Source of the DNA: Geobacter sp.
GTDB lineage: Bacteria; Desulfobacterota; Desulfuromonadia; Geobacterales; Geobacteraceae
NCBI GenBank assembly: GCA_027356255.1
Contig: DAIEGL010000124.1
Location: 1 to 60,197 of the forward strand
DNA: 60,197 nt
Reading direction: 5' to 3'
Position numbers and translations under genes: made by a program. Within the stretch, counting starts at the first letter, position 1. Each line of letters starts with the position of its first letter. Below, piece after piece: positions 43,728 to 54,968 of this stretch. Under the pieces are notes generated by a model that was not told the origin of the DNA, did not search any database, and saw only the letters and a list, made by a program, of their open reading frames with translations.

Positions 43728-45605
43728 TCAGGGCTCGGAAGCGGAAACGACAATGCCTTCGGCAACGGCAAATTCCAGGAATGACGCCGCTTCGTCTGCG
43801 GGGAGGCCGATGCCGGCGGCGATCTCCCTGGGGGAGCGCTTGGAATCCAGACCTCCCAGCAACCGGTAATACGGTTCAATGAGCGATTCTGTGAAAACCT
43901 CGTTTCCCCGCGGATAGATGACGGCGCACGAACCGTCGGCAACGAAGCAGTCGGCAAATTCCCGCAGGTCGATGTCGCCCGACTCCAGGATATCGTATAT
44001 CTCGTAATTGAACCGCGCCATCCTGGCGGACGACGATACCGAGAGCGGCTCATCGAGCAGGTTCATCCGCGCCAGATCCCGGTCGGTGGGGAGTTCCGGC
44101 GCCGGCGAAAGAAGGGCCGCCGCATAATAGTAATGATAATCAACCAGGTCGAGAACAACGGCCAAAAGCTTGCCTTTTTTCCTTTCAGCGAAAAGGTCGC
44201 GCAGGAAATCCCGTTGCATTTGCCAGATCCGTGCATCGGAAAACCGCTCTTCGACGACCTCCCCCCCCTCCTTCGCTGCCAGCCACAGCCTGAAACCGTC
44301 GAGAAAGGCGGAGGGACGCATCTTCAGCGGGGCCAGAACCGCGTTGAACCAGGCGACCGCCTTTCCCCGGCTGTAAAAGATATCGCAGGCAGCGGCAAGC
44401 CCCCTGGCAGCGCGCATCTCCCCTTCTGAAAAGGTCTCCGAACTGATCACGGTATAAGGCGGCCCGGGCAGGTATCCGAGACCGAGCTCGTCCGCCCTGG
44501 CGGAAAGCCTCGTGCCGGGGAGCACCGCCAGAGGGAAGATGTCCAGATGGTTTGGGTAAAGCCCCAGGGCAAAATCGAGACTGGCGGAAAAACCCTCGCC
44601 CGTGTCCCCGGGAAGGCCGTAGATCAGGTCGAAGCCGAAAACGGCCCCCGCTTCGTTCAGCAGGGCGATTTTGTCCAGGAAATCCGCCGGGCTGAAGATC
44701 CTTCCCACCTTCCGCTGGATCTGCGGGTCGGCGCTTTGCAGTCCTATCTGGAGAGAACAGGTTATCTGCGCGAAGAGGCCCGCCAGGTCCCGGTCGATGA
44801 ATTCGCTGCGGATCTCGAAATGAAAATGGATGTGGGGCGCGTTCCTTTTAATCAGCCGCAAGATCTCCTTCGCCCGCTTCATGTCCTGGTTGAACGTGGA
44901 ATCGAGAACGAAGACCTGCGTAACACCCCGCCGGGCAAACAACCGCAGCTCCGCCCCGATCCGCTCCAGGGAAAAGCGGCGCACCCCCGCCCCCCCCTTA
45001 TTGTCGAAGCAGAAATCACAGGCAAAATCGCACCCACGCGAAAGTTGCCAGAGAACGCCGCACCGGTCGCCCAGCGGCAATATGCCGCCGAGATAGGGTG
45101 AAGGGAGCGTGTCCAACCGCTCCACCGGTTTGCGCGGGACATGCTCGAATGCACCGTCCCTCCTCGAAGTGACCCCCATGATGCCGGAGACGGAATCCCC
45201 GGCGCACAGCCGCCCCGCCACCTCGCGAAACGTCTCCTCCCCCTCACCCGTGATGATGAAGTCCAGGCAGGAGCCGTCGAGGACTCCCGCCGCATCCGCT
45301 GACGCCTCGGGCCCGCCGGCGAATATGGTCAGCTGCGGTTTGCGGCGGCGTAGAATTGCCGCCGTCTCCAGGCAGAGCGCCCTGTTCCAGACGTAGACGG
45401 AGAAACCGACCGCATCGGGATTCTCGGCGAGGATGCCGGCCGCGCACTCTTCCGCCGGCTGGACGAGGAAAAAATCGGCAAGCGAAACCGACACCCTGTT
45501 TGAAAGGGCTTGATCGGCGCAGAGATACGCCTTGAGAAAGGCGTTGGCTAAAGGAACGGCTTGCGGGGACGGGGAGGTATGTATGGCAGCGAGGACTACG
45601 CGCAA
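43728..45605 (-). CDS. B12-binding radical SAM protein
   Basis: 625 residues. The N-terminal Rossmann-like cobalamin-binding region (about 1-140) has GFSVYVWN and IFAGGPEAS but no DxHxxG motif. The radical SAM core has the cluster motif CDFACDFC (SRGCDFACDFCFDNKGG) and later GFDLIYGLPGD. The C-terminal about 220 residues resemble the DUF4080 tail of such proteins. The substrate is unknown; members of this group are often methyl- or ring-modifying enzymes. Its stop lies 320 bp from cbcL, and it is 39 bp downstream of the MXAN_5187-type gene, probably co-transcribed. ATG 45605. Confidence 0.85.
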   Translation of the reverse strand: MRVVLAAIHTSPSPQAVPLANAFLKAYLCADQALSNRVSVSLADFFLVQPAEECAAGILAENPDAVGFSVYVWNRALCLETAAILRRRKPQLTIFAGGPEASADAAGVLDGSCLDFIITGEGEETFREVAGRLCAGDSVSGIMGVTSRRDGAFEHVPRKPVERLDTLPSPYLGGILPLGDRCGVLWQLSRGCDFACDFCFDNKGGAGVRRFSLERIGAELRLFARRGVTQVFVLDSTFNQDMKRAKEILRLIKRNAPHIHFHFEIRSEFIDRDLAGLFAQITCSLQIGLQSADPQIQRKVGRIFSPADFLDKIALLNEAGAVFGFDLIYGLPGDTGEGFSASLDFALGLYPNHLDIFPLAVLPGTRLSARADELGLGYLPGPPYTVISSETFSEGEMRAARGLAAACDIFYSRGKAVAWFNAVLAPLKMRPSAFLDGFRLWLAAKEGGEVVEERFSDARIWQMQRDFLRDLFAERKKGKLLAVVLDLVDYHYYYAAALLSPAPELPTDRDLARMNLLDEPLSVSSSARMARFNYEIYDILESGDIDLREFADCFVADGSCAVIYPRGNEVFTESLIEPYYRLLGGLDSKRSPREIAAGIGLPADEAASFLEFAVAEGIVVSASEP

Positions 45606-45644
45606 AAGATGCTCCGGGAGAAGGGATAAATGGGGTTTGACGGC

Positions 45645-46208
45645 CTATTGGGCTTCCGAAGAACCTGGGCGGGCCTTGATCTTGGGCTTCCCCTCTTCGA
45701 TGACGACCCTGAATTCTACCCTGTCGCAGTTGTACTTGGCGGATATGGCCGGTTTTTGCTTTTTTATGGCTGAAGCGATCATTTCAGGGGTGACGTTTTT
45801 TAACGGCAGGTTGCACGCCTTGCGCGCTTCGATATACTGCTGATATATTTTTTCCACTTCCAGGATGGCGTCCAGTTCATGGGAAGGCTGTGACTGTCTT
45901 GCCGATGCCTTATCCTGGTGCATGGCCATTTTAAACCGGTCCCGCGAGTACTTGCCGTCCTCGATGAGCCGGTTGATCCTGCTCCATTTCTGCTTATGGG
46001 TGTTGAAGGAGGCCACCAGCGAGTTGAACTTGAATTTCAGCATGGTATTGACGATGTTGACGTTCAGGTATTTCCTGGCAGACCTTTCGACCTCGTCGAG
46101 AAGCTTTAACGGTTCGCGTTTTTCCAGGCCGAGGAAGTACTGCTCGTATCTGGTAATCAAGTCATGCAGGCTTTGTTCGAACAGAGCTATGTCTTCTGGC
46201 AATCCCAT
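45645..46208 (-). CDS. MXAN_5187-type conserved protein of unknown function
   Basis: 187 residues, soluble and helical. The segment with YEQYFLGLEKREPLKLLDEV, then NTMLKFKFNSLVASFNTHKQ and DGKYSRDRFKM, matches what I recall of the MXAN_5187 C-terminal domain, found in Myxococcota and Desulfobacterota. The C-terminal part (VTPEMIASAIKKQKPAISAK, VEFRVVIEEGKPKIKARP) fits too. No function is known. It is transcribed divergently from glmU across 204 bp. ATG at 46208. Confidence 0.72.
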   Translation of the reverse strand: MGLPEDIALFEQSLHDLITRYEQYFLGLEKREPLKLLDEVERSARKYLNVNIVNTMLKFKFNSLVASFNTHKQKWSRINRLIEDGKYSRDRFKMAMHQDKASARQSQPSHELDAILEVEKIYQQYIEARKACNLPLKNVTPEMIASAIKKQKPAISAKYNCDRVEFRVVIEEGKPKIKARPGSSEAQ

Positions 46209-46342
46209 GCGCCCTCCGCAAAAACTATAACCGGAACGTATTGATAAGTAAAGGTAAAAGCTGGTGGACGCGGGCCCGGATCAATCGGATTGCCTTACGC
46301 TCCTCCGCAACCGTCTGCCGTTTCCGAACCACGGTTAATTGC

Positions 46343-46371
46343 TTGACGCGGCGGCAAGTTATTGTTAAAAA
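46343..46371 (+). promoter_or_regulatory. Sigma70-like promoter of glmU-glmS
   Basis: TTGACG at 46343-46348, a 17-bp spacer, and TAAAAA at 46366-46371, about 40 bp before the glmU start. Confidence 0.55.
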
Positions 46372-46412
46372 TGTTGTGATTTTCACGCGTTCACCATCAT
46401 CGGGAGGGTTGA

Positions 46413-47789
46413 ATGAACAACATCGCTGCAATTGTCCTGGCCGCCGGCAAAGGGACCAGGATGAAGTCGGATATGGTCAAGGTCATGCATCCACTGGGGG
46501 GACTCCCCATGGTTTCCTGGCCGGTCATGGCTGCCCGCGAGGCGGGCGCCTCCAGCATCGTTCTCGTTACCGGGCACCAGTCGGAAAAGGTGCGCGACCT
46601 CTTTGCCGGACGGGCGGACCTTCGTTTTGCCGCCCAGGATGAACAGCTGGGAACCGGCCATGCGGTCGCCTGCGCCCTTCCCGCCCTGCTCGGCTTCTCC
46701 GGCATGGCATTCATCCTCTGCGGTGATGTGCCGCTGATCAGTACCGCTACGCTCAAGGCCATGGCGAAGCAGCACCGCAGCCGCCATGCGGTCATAACCG
46801 TCCTGACCGCCGACTTTGCGCAACCGACCGGCTACGGCCGGATCGTCAAGGACGGTGACGGCTTCATCAGGCGCATCGTCGAGGAAAAGGACGCCACCGA
46901 TGCCGAGCGGTTGATCACGGAGATCAACTCCGGTATATACTGTGTGGAGTCGGATTTCCTGACCGTTGCCATACCCAACCTGAAAAACGACAACGCCCAG
47001 AAGGAATACTACCTGACCGACATCATCAAGGAGGCCGCCGGCCTCGGTCTTTTGTGCCAGGCGTTTCCGGTGGCCGACCCCGCCGAAATCATGGGGATCA
47101 ACGACCGTGTCCAGCTGGCCGAAGCGGGGCAGCTGTTGCGCGGGAGGATCAACCGGTCCCTCATGCTATCCGGCACCACCCTGATCGACCCGCAGACAAC
47201 TTACATCGACTGGGGGGTGCGGATCGGGAGGGACACCGTCATCCACCCGAACGTCCATATTTCCGGCGGCACCGAAATCGGCAGGCACTGTAAGGTTGAG
47301 CCTTCCGTGGTCATCAAGGGGTGCAGGATCGGCGATGGCGTGACCATAAAGACCGGCTCCGTCATGGAGGATGCCGTTGTCCGCGACGACGTCGCCATTG
47401 GCCCGATGGCCCATCTTCGCCCCGGCACGGAACTGAAAGCGCATGTGAAGATCGGCAATTTCGTCGAGACCAAGAAGTGCGTCATGGGTGAAGGATCAAA
47501 GGCCTCCCACCTCACCTATCTGGGGGATGCGGCCATCGGCACGAACGTCAACATCGGCTGCGGCACCATAACCTGCAACTATGACGGCGTCAAAAAGCAC
47601 CGGACCGTGATCGAGGACGACGTCTTCGTCGGAAGCGACGTGCAGCTCGTGGCACCGGTCACCGTCGGCCGCAACTCGCTGATAGCGGCCGGGACGACGG
47701 TGACCAAAGATATCCCCCCTGATTCGCTCGCCATTGCCAGGACCCCACAGGTAAACAAGGAAGGTTGGAAACTCAAGAAGCGGGACTAG
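46413..47789 (+). CDS. glmU: Bifunctional GlmU: GlcN-1-P acetyltransferase / GlcNAc-1-P uridylyltransferase
   Basis: GlmU makes UDP-GlcNAc for peptidoglycan and lipopolysaccharide. The 458 residues show the N-terminal uridylyltransferase motif LAAGKGTRMKSD, FILCGDVPLI and EINSGIYC. The C-terminal left-handed beta-helix has hexapeptides (IGRDTVIHPNVHISGGTEIG), ATHLTYLGD-like ASHLTYLGDAAIG, and GCGTITCNYDGVKKHRT with acetyltransferase residues. ATG 46413 with GGGAGG upstream. glmS follows after 54 bp, so amino-sugar synthesis is one operon. Confidence 0.97.
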   Translation: MNNIAAIVLAAGKGTRMKSDMVKVMHPLGGLPMVSWPVMAAREAGASSIVLVTGHQSEKVRDLFAGRADLRFAAQDEQLGTGHAVACALPALLGFSGMAFILCGDVPLISTATLKAMAKQHRSRHAVITVLTADFAQPTGYGRIVKDGDGFIRRIVEEKDATDAERLITEINSGIYCVESDFLTVAIPNLKNDNAQKEYYLTDIIKEAAGLGLLCQAFPVADPAEIMGINDRVQLAEAGQLLRGRINRSLMLSGTTLIDPQTTYIDWGVRIGRDTVIHPNVHISGGTEIGRHCKVEPSVVIKGCRIGDGVTIKTGSVMEDAVVRDDVAIGPMAHLRPGTELKAHVKIGNFVETKKCVMGEGSKASHLTYLGDAAIGTNVNIGCGTITCNYDGVKKHRTVIEDDVFVGSDVQLVAPVTVGRNSLIAAGTTVTKDIPPDSLAIARTPQVNKEGWKLKKRD

Positions 47790-47843
47790 GGATCGGGGAT
47801 CGGTTTTTCCCGACACCGGAACCCAGATAATGGAGAAAATACC

Positions 47844-49673
47844 ATGTGCGGAATAGTCGGTTACACAGGCAGACAGGAAGCGACGCCCATCATTCTTGAC
47901 GGTCTGAAGAAACTGGAGTATCGGGGGTACGATTCGGCCGGTATCTGCACCATCCACCACGGTCATGCGGAAACCAGGCGGAGCGAAGGCAAGCTGGTCA
48001 ACCTGGAGAGGCTCCTGGCAAAGGAACCGATCTCCGGCGCCATCGGTATCGGCCACACCCGCTGGGCGACCCACGGCAAGCCCTCCGAGATCAATGCCCA
48101 TCCCCACCAGGCCGGCTCGGTGGTGGTCGTCCACAACGGCATCATCGAAAACTACCTGCAACTGCGGGAGGAACTCAGGGCGGGGGGACACACCTTCAAG
48201 AGCGAAACCGACACAGAGGTCATCGCCCACCTCACGGAGAAGAAGCTGCTCGAAACCGGTGACTTCGAGAGGGCCGTGCGCCTTGCCCTGGGCGAACTGC
48301 GCGGCGCCTACGCGGTCTGCATCCTCTGCGAAAATGAGCCCGGCACCATGATCGCGGCAAAGCAGGGCTCGCCGATGGTGATCGGCCTGGGGGAGGGCGA
48401 ATATTTCGTCGCCTCCGACATCCCCGCCATCCTCTCCCATACCCGCAACATGGTTTTCATGGAGGACGGGGAAATGGCCGTTTTCAAGGAGGGCCGGGCG
48501 ATTTTTTCCACCGTCGCCGGCATGCCACTGGTCAAATCCACCCGCTACATCGACTGGTCGCCGCTCATGGCCGAAAAGGGCGGGTACAAGCACTTCATGC
48601 TCAAGGAGATATACGAGCAGCCGCGCGCCATCAGCGACACCATCGCCGGCAGGCTGGTGGAGGAAGAAGGGACGGTCTACCTGGAAGACCTCTCCTTAAG
48701 CGACGCCGAACTGAAGGCGATCGAGAGGATTTACATCATCGCCTGCGGCACTTCCTGGCACGCCGGCCTCGTCGGGAAGTTCCTCATCGAGGATCATTGC
48801 CGGATCCCGGTTGAAGTGGATATCGCCTCGGAGTTCCGCTACCGCAATCCGGTGGTCAACGACAAGACGCTCATGGTGCTCATCTCCCAGTCGGGCGAGA
48901 CCGCCGACACCCTGGCAGCCATGCGCGAGGCGAAGGCGCGGGGGGGGAAAAACCTTGCCATCTGCAATGTGGTGGACTCCTCCATCGCCAGGGAAGCCGA
49001 CGGTGTCATCTACACCCATGCCGGTCCGGAAATAGGTGTTGCCTCCACCAAGGCGTTCGTCACCCAGCTTGTGGCGCTCTACCTCTTCACGATCAAGCTC
49101 GGCCGCACCGTCGCCACCATAGACAAGGCAAAGGGACAGGCGATGATTGCCTCCCTGGTGCGGGTCCCGTCGCTCATGGAAAAGACTCTGGAACTGAACC
49201 CGCAGGTTGAGACCATAGCCCGCAGATTCATGAACGCAAGGGATTTTCTCTACCTGGGGCGAGGCATCAACTACCCCATCGCCCTGGAAGGGGCATTGAA
49301 GCTGAAGGAGATATCCTACATCCATGCCGAAGGGTACCCGGCAGGTGAGATGAAGCACGGACCCATCGCTCTCATCGACGAGCACATGCCGGTGGTGGTC
49401 CTGGCGCCACAGAACAGCAACTATGAAAAGGTTGCCTCGAACATGGAGGAGGTCATCGCCCGCGGCGGGAGGGTCATAGCCGTCTGCTCCGCCGGCGACG
49501 AGAGCATCCGGGCCAAGGCAGATGTCACACTGGAAATTCCCCAGGACAACGATGACCTGACCCCCATTCTCCTCTCGGTGCCGCTCCAGCTCTTGGCCTA
49601 CCATGTGGCGGTGCTCAAAGGAACGGACGTGGATCAACCGCGTAACCTGGCCAAGAGCGTAACCGTGGAATGA
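47844..49673 (+). CDS. glmS: Glutamine-fructose-6-phosphate aminotransferase GlmS
   Basis: GlmS converts fructose-6-P and glutamine to glucosamine-6-P, the first step toward UDP-GlcNAc. The 609-residue protein starts MCGIVGYTG with the catalytic Cys2 of the class II glutaminase. It has [16 protein letters not shown] and two SIS domains ([46 protein letters not shown]), ending [17 protein letters not shown] lies upstream of ATG 47844. No glmS ribozyme is expected in this phylum and none was seen in the 54-bp gap. Confidence 0.97.
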   Translation: MCGIVGYTGRQEATPIILDGLKKLEYRGYDSAGICTIHHGHAETRRSEGKLVNLERLLAKEPISGAIGIGHTRWATHGKPSEINAHPHQAGSVVVVHNGIIENYLQLREELRAGGHTFKSETDTEVIAHLTEKKLLETGDFERAVRLALGELRGAYAVCILCENEPGTMIAAKQGSPMVIGLGEGEYFVASDIPAILSHTRNMVFMEDGEMAVFKEGRAIFSTVAGMPLVKSTRYIDWSPLMAEKGGYKHFMLKEIYEQPRAISDTIAGRLVEEEGTVYLEDLSLSDAELKAIERIYIIACGTSWHAGLVGKFLIEDHCRIPVEVDIASEFRYRNPVVNDKTLMVLISQSGETADTLAAMREAKARGGKNLAICNVVDSSIAREADGVIYTHAGPEIGVASTKAFVTQLVALYLFTIKLGRTVATIDKAKGQAMIASLVRVPSLMEKTLELNPQVETIARRFMNARDFLYLGRGINYPIALEGALKLKEISYIHAEGYPAGEMKHGPIALIDEHMPVVVLAPQNSNYEKVASNMEEVIARGGRVIAVCSAGDESIRAKADVTLEIPQDNDDLTPILLSVPLQLLAYHVAVLKGTDVDQPRNLAKSVTVE

Positions 49674-49713
49674 GTGGTGGGATGAAATAATGCCGCTGCT
49701 GTTTGTTGTGCAA

Positions 49714-49747
49714 AGGGGCGGGAAGATTTTCCCGCCCCTCGCTTTTT
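49714..49747 (+). terminator. Terminator of glmU-glmS
   Basis: Stem GGGGCGGGAA / TTCCCGCCCC with a short loop, followed by CGCTTTTT. It begins 41 bp after the glmS stop; it may also serve the convergent kinase gene, though no A-tract of length precedes it. Confidence 0.9.
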
Positions 49748-49759
49748 AGAATGGTCGTC

Positions 49760-51661
49760 TCATCGCCCCAGGGTGAAAAATATCGTGGCACCTTCGTCTA
49801 CCCCGGCTTCCGCCCAGATCTTCCCCTCGTGCCTTTCAATTATGCAGTGTACCGTTGCCAGACCGATGCCGGCCCCTTCGAATTCTCTTCCGCTGTGCAG
49901 GCGGGAAAACGGCTGGAACAGCTTGCCCGCATACGCCATATCGAATCCCGCCCCATTGTCCCTCACAAAGTATACTTCCTCGTCGTCCCGGTTTTCAGCG
50001 CCGAACTCTACCACCGCCATGGGCGTTTTCAAGGTATATTTGAAGGCGTTTCCGAGCAGGTTGTGCATGCAGATGCTGAGCAGCTTGCGGTCGCCGCGGG
50101 CGTATATGTCCGGGGCGACGTTGAATTGCATGGTCCGCTCGCCATGGACTTCTACCAACTCGACCATCACCTGCCTCGCCAGATCGCTGAGGTTTACCGG
50201 TTCGCACAGAATCTCGCTCTTTGACAGCCGGTTCATCATCAAAAGCGCGTCAACGGCAGACTTCAACTGCTGGGTCGAGCAGCCGAGCCGCTCTATGTAG
50301 TACTGCAAATCGCCGAGCTCCCCGTTCCTGAAGCATTCCGAGATGACCTCCCTGAAGCCTTCCAGCCGGGCAATCGGAGCCCGCAGCTCATGGGATATGG
50401 CGTAGCAAAACGCTTCCATTTCCCTGTTCGATTTTTCCAACTCCGCGGTGCGCTCCTGAACGCGCTTTTCCAGGTCGGTATTGAGTATGCGAATCTGCTC
50501 CTCCGCCCTCTTCTGTTCGGTCACATCGACCATGACCGCCTGGGAACGGATCACATCGCCGGTGGCGTTCCATTCGGCTACGGCGGTGAGGAGCACGTCC
50601 ACAGTCTCTCCGTTTCTTTTCACCATCCGGTACGGTACATCCTGGCAAAGGCCGGACTTGAAGAATGCGGGGATGGCGGTCTCTTTGGCGTAGCGGCTTG
50701 ACTCCTCCGTCAGGAAATCCGTGGATTTGCGGCCGATCACCTCACTTCGTTCGTACCCCAAATGGAACAGCCAATAATTGCTGACATTCACGATCCGCCC
50801 GGTTTCGTCAATGGAATGGAGCATGACCGGCGTGTCTTCATAGAGATGCCGGAACCGCTCTTCGCTTTCCCTGAGGGCGTCTTCAGACCTCTTTCGTTCG
50901 GTGATGTCCTCTTTCACCGCCACGTAGTGGGTAACGGTCCCGTCCGCATCGCACAGTGGCGAGACGGATGCCGACTCCCAGTAAAGTTCGCCGCTCTTTT
51001 TCCGGCTCTGGAATTCCCCTTGCCACACGTTGCCGGCGGTTATGCTGCGCCAGAGCCTTTCGTAGCTCTCCGACACCGCAGCATTCGATTTCGGATGCGC
51101 GGGGTTTTGACCGACGACCTCTTCAGGGAGGTAACCGGTTATCTCGGTGAATTTCGGATTGACGTACTCGACTACCCCCTCCGAGTCGGTAATAACAACC
51201 ATGTTGGGGCTCTGCTCGACGGCGCGGGATAGTTTGGAGATCCGCTCGCTCTGTTCCTTGACCTTTCTTTCCAGGGTGATCCGGGCAACGCTGTCTCCTA
51301 TGGCCTCAAAAAATTTGTCATGGTCGATCGGCTTCAGCACATACCTGTTGATCCCCATCTCGATGGCATTCAGCAGGTAGTGCGTATCGCTGTGGGCGGT
51401 AATCAGGATGATGTTGGCGCATGGATTCATCCGCCGTATTTCTCTTGCCAAGCGGATTCCGTCCATGACCGGCATGCTGATATCGGTAAGGACGATGTCC
51501 GGCCGGTGCTCCTTGTACATCTCCAGGCCGCTCCTGCCGTTTGCGGCGGACAAGAGCCTCAGGGCCGGAAATTTGACGGGGATCATGGTGCATATGAGGT
51601 CCCTGGTTATCGGGTCGTCTTCCACACAGAGAATCGAAATTTCCTGGGCGTACGGTGTCAT
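49760..51661 (-). CDS. Hybrid sensor kinase: REC-PAS-PAS-HisKA-HATPase
   Basis: 633 residues, with no membrane segment. An N-terminal receiver domain (about 8-125) carries ILCVEDD, phospho-acceptor Asp in DIVLTDISMPVMDG, and the lysine in YVLKPID. Two PAS domains follow (about 150-270 with ITGYLPEEVVGQNP; about 280-395 with LGYERSEVIGRKS), each ending in a PAC-type DITERK/DVTEQKR, then a coiled coil. HisKA has ISHELRAPIARLEGF, and HATPase_c has LLGNAFKYT, VRDNGAGFDM and GAGIGLATVH. The N-terminal receiver suggests input from another kinase. ATG 51661. No partner regulator is adjacent. Confidence 0.92.
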   Translation of the reverse strand: MTPYAQEISILCVEDDPITRDLICTMIPVKFPALRLLSAANGRSGLEMYKEHRPDIVLTDISMPVMDGIRLAREIRRMNPCANIILITAHSDTHYLLNAIEMGINRYVLKPIDHDKFFEAIGDSVARITLERKVKEQSERISKLSRAVEQSPNMVVITDSEGVVEYVNPKFTEITGYLPEEVVGQNPAHPKSNAAVSESYERLWRSITAGNVWQGEFQSRKKSGELYWESASVSPLCDADGTVTHYVAVKEDITERKRSEDALRESEERFRHLYEDTPVMLHSIDETGRIVNVSNYWLFHLGYERSEVIGRKSTDFLTEESSRYAKETAIPAFFKSGLCQDVPYRMVKRNGETVDVLLTAVAEWNATGDVIRSQAVMVDVTEQKRAEEQIRILNTDLEKRVQERTAELEKSNREMEAFCYAISHELRAPIARLEGFREVISECFRNGELGDLQYYIERLGCSTQQLKSAVDALLMMNRLSKSEILCEPVNLSDLARQVMVELVEVHGERTMQFNVAPDIYARGDRKLLSICMHNLLGNAFKYTLKTPMAVVEFGAENRDDEEVYFVRDNGAGFDMAYAGKLFQPFSRLHSGREFEGAGIGLATVHCIIERHEGKIWAEAGVDEGATIFFTLGR

Positions 51662-51885
51662 ATCAGCCCCCAATCCGAAATTCCGCCCAGGCCGAAACTG
51701 AACGGCAGGACAAACAACCGCACAATGATACAAAATCTTCGCAAGTTAGAAAAGATTTATTTCGATATATTCAGATTTTATTGGAAGAAAAAGATTGTAA
51801 GCCGCACGAAAAAATGCGGATGGTGTGGGCAGCTCCGGGCCGCCCTAATTCCGCCGCGGTCAAAGAAAGGTGGAGTCTGCGGGCT

Positions 51886-54771
51886 CTACAGCAATTTTCG
51901 CAGGAACATCCCCGTGTAGGAGCGGGTTACCCGCGCCACATCCTCGGGAGTGCCGGTGGCGATTACCTCTCCTCCCCGGTCCCCCCCTTCGGGTCCCAGG
52001 TCGATGATGTAGTCGGCCGTCTTGATCACGTCCAGGTTGTGCTCGATGATGACGATGGTGTTCCCACCCTCCACCAGCTTCTGCAGGACCTCCAGCAGCT
52101 TGGCGATGTCGTGGAAATGGAGACCGGTGGTCGGTTCGTCGAGGATGTAGATGGTCCGGCCGGTGGCGCGCTTGGAGAGCTCCTTGGCCAGCTTGACCCG
52201 CTGGGCTTCCCCCCCCGACAGGGTGGTGGCGGACTGGCCGAGCTTGATGTAGCCGAGCCCCACCTCTTCCAGGGTTTTCAGCTTGTTCTTGATCCGTGGG
52301 ATGTTTTCCATGAACGAAAGCGCCTGGGAGACGGTCATGTCCAGCACCTCGGCGATCGATTTCCCCTTGTAGCGCACCTCCAGGGTCTCCCGGTTGTAGC
52401 GGGCCCCCTTGCAAACCTCGCACTGGACATACACGTCGGGGAGGAAGTGCATCTCGATCTTGATGATCCCGTCCCCCGAGCAGGCCTCGCAGCGCCCCCC
52501 CTTGACGTTGAAGGAGTAGCGCCCCGGCTTGTAGCCGCGCACCTTCGATTCGGGGAGCTGGGCGAAGATGTCGCGGATGTCGGCGAAGACCCCGGTGTAG
52601 GTGGCGGGGTTCGAGCGGGGGGTGCGGCCGATGGGGGACTGGTCGATGTTGATCACCTTGTCCAGCGACTCAAGGCCGGTGATCCGCTTCACAGCCCCCG
52701 CCTTCTCCCTGCTCCGGTAGAGCCTCTGGCAGAGGACCTTGTAGAGGGTGTCGATGACGAGCGTCGATTTGCCGGAGCCGGAGACGCCTGTCACGCAGGT
52801 CAGGACCCCCAACGGGATGTCCACCTCCACGTCATTCAGGTTGTTCTCCGTGGCGCCGGTAATGCGCAGGAACCGGGCCGGCTTTCGCCGCTCTTTCGGC
52901 ACCTCGATGGCCAGCTTGCCGGAGAGGTACCTGCCGGTAAGGGAGTCGGGGTTCGCCATGATCTCCGCCGGCGTTCCCTGCGCCACCACCCGCCCGCCGT
53001 GGATACCGGCCCCCGGCCCCATGTCGAGCACATAGTCCGCCTCCAGGATCGTCTCCTCGTCGTGCTCCACGACGAGCACCGTGTTTCCCAGGTCGCGCAT
53101 GTGCTTGAGGGTCTGGAGAAGTCGGGCGTTGTCCCGCTGGTGGAGGCCAATGGACGGCTCGTCGAGGATATAGAGAACACCCACCAGGCTGGAGCCGATC
53201 TGGGTCGCCAGCCTGATCCGCTGCCCCTCCCCGCCGGAGAGGGTGCCGGACGACCGGTCGAGCGACAGGTAGTCGAGTCCCACGTTGACGAGAAAATGGA
53301 GCCGCTCCCGGATCTCCTTGAGGATGCGGCGGGCGATCTCCTCTTCCTTCTCCGTCAGATGGAGATGCGCGAAAAACTCCAGGCTGTCCTTGATCGATAG
53401 GGAAGTCACGTCGCAGATGTTGCGCCCCTTGATGCGGACGAAAAGCGCCTCCTTCTTCAGCCTGGCTCCCTTGCAGGTGGGGCAGGGCATGACGTTCATG
53501 TACCGCTCCAGCTCCTCCCGCACGAGGTCCGACTCGCTCTCCCGGTAGCGCCGCTCCAGGTTGTTGAGCACCCCCTCGAACTCCTTCTGGTAGGTGTGCC
53601 TGCGTCCGCCGTCCTCCTCCCACCAGAACTCGACCAGCTCCCCCCGGGAACCGTGGAGGATGATCTCCTGGGCCTTTGCCGGGAGCTTTTTGAACGGGGT
53701 GCGGATGTCGAAGTCATAGGCCTTGGCCAGGGCATCCAGCGTCTGGTGATACCAGCCGGAGAGCCGCTTTTCCCACGGGGCTATGGCCCCCTCGCGGATG
53801 GAGAGGTCCGGGTTGGGGATCACCAGCTCGGCATCGAAATACATGCGCGTCCCGAGGCCGGTGCAGTCGGGACAGGCGCCGTAGGGGTTGTTGAAGGAGA
53901 ACATGCGCGGCGTCATCTCCGGGTAGGAAATGCCGCAATCGACGCAGGCGAGACTCTCGGAAAAGAGCATGGTATCGGCCCAGAGCGGTTTCTTGGCCGC
54001 GTCCTTCTTCCCCTTGCCTGCCGGGCCGGGAACGGGAACCCCATCCGGATATTCCTGGACGGCGACCTTGACGATCCCCTCGGCGTGATTCAACGCCGTT
54101 GACAGCGAGTCGGCAAGCCTGGACTGGATGCCGTCCTTGACGATGAGGCGGTCAACGACGATGTCGATGTCGTGCTTCTTGTTCTTGTCGAGAGGGATCT
54201 CATCTGCCAGGTCGTAGGGGACGTTGTCGATGATGACGCGGACGAAGCCGTCCTTCCTGAGCTGGTTCAGTTCCTTGCGGTATTCCCCCTTGCGGCCGCG
54301 GACCATCGGGGAGAGGAGGTTAATCCGTGTCCCCTCGGGCATGGCCATGATCTGGTCCACCATCTGGGAGACGGTCTGGGCGGTGATCTCCTTGCCGCAA
54401 TTGTAGCAGTGGGGTTTGCCGACCCGGGCGAAGAGGAGCCTAAGGTAGTCGTAGATTTCGGTGACCGTGCCGACCGTGGAGCGGGGGTTCTTGCTCGTGG
54501 TCTTCTGCTCTATGGAGATGGCCGGCGAAAGCCCCTCTATGGATTCCACGTCCGGCTTCTCCATCTGCTCCAGGAATTGGCGTGCGTAGGCGGAGAGGGA
54601 CTCCACATAGCGCCGCTGCCCCTCGGCGTAGATGGTGTCGAAGGCGAGGGTCGATTTCCCCGAGCCGGATATGCCGGTTATCACCACCAGCCGGTCGCGG
54701 GGGATCTCCACATCGATGCACTTCAGGTTATGTTCGCATGCGCCCTTGACGATTATCTTGTCGGTTGCCAT
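51886..54771 (-). CDS. uvrA: Excinuclease ABC subunit UvrA
   Basis: UvrA recognises DNA damage for nucleotide excision repair. The 961-residue protein has two ABC ATPase modules: Walker [10 protein letters not shown] (33-41) with signature [12 protein letters not shown], and [15 protein letters not shown] with signature [12 protein letters not shown]. It has zinc-binding CxxC pairs (CVDCG with [16 protein letters not shown] with CEVCKG). The UvrB-interaction region is present. ATG 54771; a weak TTGAAC-16-TATTGA pair lies upstream. Nothing unusual. Confidence 0.97.
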   Translation of the reverse strand: MATDKIIVKGACEHNLKCIDVEIPRDRLVVITGISGSGKSTLAFDTIYAEGQRRYVESLSAYARQFLEQMEKPDVESIEGLSPAISIEQKTTSKNPRSTVGTVTEIYDYLRLLFARVGKPHCYNCGKEITAQTVSQMVDQIMAMPEGTRINLLSPMVRGRKGEYRKELNQLRKDGFVRVIIDNVPYDLADEIPLDKNKKHDIDIVVDRLIVKDGIQSRLADSLSTALNHAEGIVKVAVQEYPDGVPVPGPAGKGKKDAAKKPLWADTMLFSESLACVDCGISYPEMTPRMFSFNNPYGACPDCTGLGTRMYFDAELVIPNPDLSIREGAIAPWEKRLSGWYHQTLDALAKAYDFDIRTPFKKLPAKAQEIILHGSRGELVEFWWEEDGGRRHTYQKEFEGVLNNLERRYRESESDLVREELERYMNVMPCPTCKGARLKKEALFVRIKGRNICDVTSLSIKDSLEFFAHLHLTEKEEEIARRILKEIRERLHFLVNVGLDYLSLDRSSGTLSGGEGQRIRLATQIGSSLVGVLYILDEPSIGLHQRDNARLLQTLKHMRDLGNTVLVVEHDEETILEADYVLDMGPGAGIHGGRVVAQGTPAEIMANPDSLTGRYLSGKLAIEVPKERRKPARFLRITGATENNLNDVEVDIPLGVLTCVTGVSGSGKSTLVIDTLYKVLCQRLYRSREKAGAVKRITGLESLDKVINIDQSPIGRTPRSNPATYTGVFADIRDIFAQLPESKVRGYKPGRYSFNVKGGRCEACSGDGIIKIEMHFLPDVYVQCEVCKGARYNRETLEVRYKGKSIAEVLDMTVSQALSFMENIPRIKNKLKTLEEVGLGYIKLGQSATTLSGGEAQRVKLAKELSKRATGRTIYILDEPTTGLHFHDIAKLLEVLQKLVEGGNTIVIIEHNLDVIKTADYIIDLGPEGGDRGGEVIATGTPEDVARVTRSYTGMFLRKLL

Positions 54772-54914
54772 GAATTGGTGCTCCGGAATCGGATATTTTC
54801 AGCAGTCTGCATCACGGGTGCGCTGGCCGGAAAAACAGGGCCGCATGTCAATAATACCGTACTGACCCGGTTCAATCCAGTCCCCTGACGAGGCATCTCC
54901 GCTGCTGCCATGCT

Positions 54915-54950
54915 AAAAAAAAGGCCCCGGATCGCTCCGGGGCCTTTTGC
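54915..54950 (-). terminator. Terminator of the cold-shock gene
   Basis: A8, then the stem AAGGCCCCGG / CCGGGGCCTT around ATCGCT. On the minus strand the A-tract becomes the U-tract. It lies 18 bp after the csp stop. Confidence 0.92.
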
Positions 54951-54968
54951 TTCCGTTTAAAGTTATCT

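Noticed and set aside
46225-46431. Small minus-strand frame overlapping the glmU start
   Set aside because: It has no ribosome site or domain and covers the glmU promoter.
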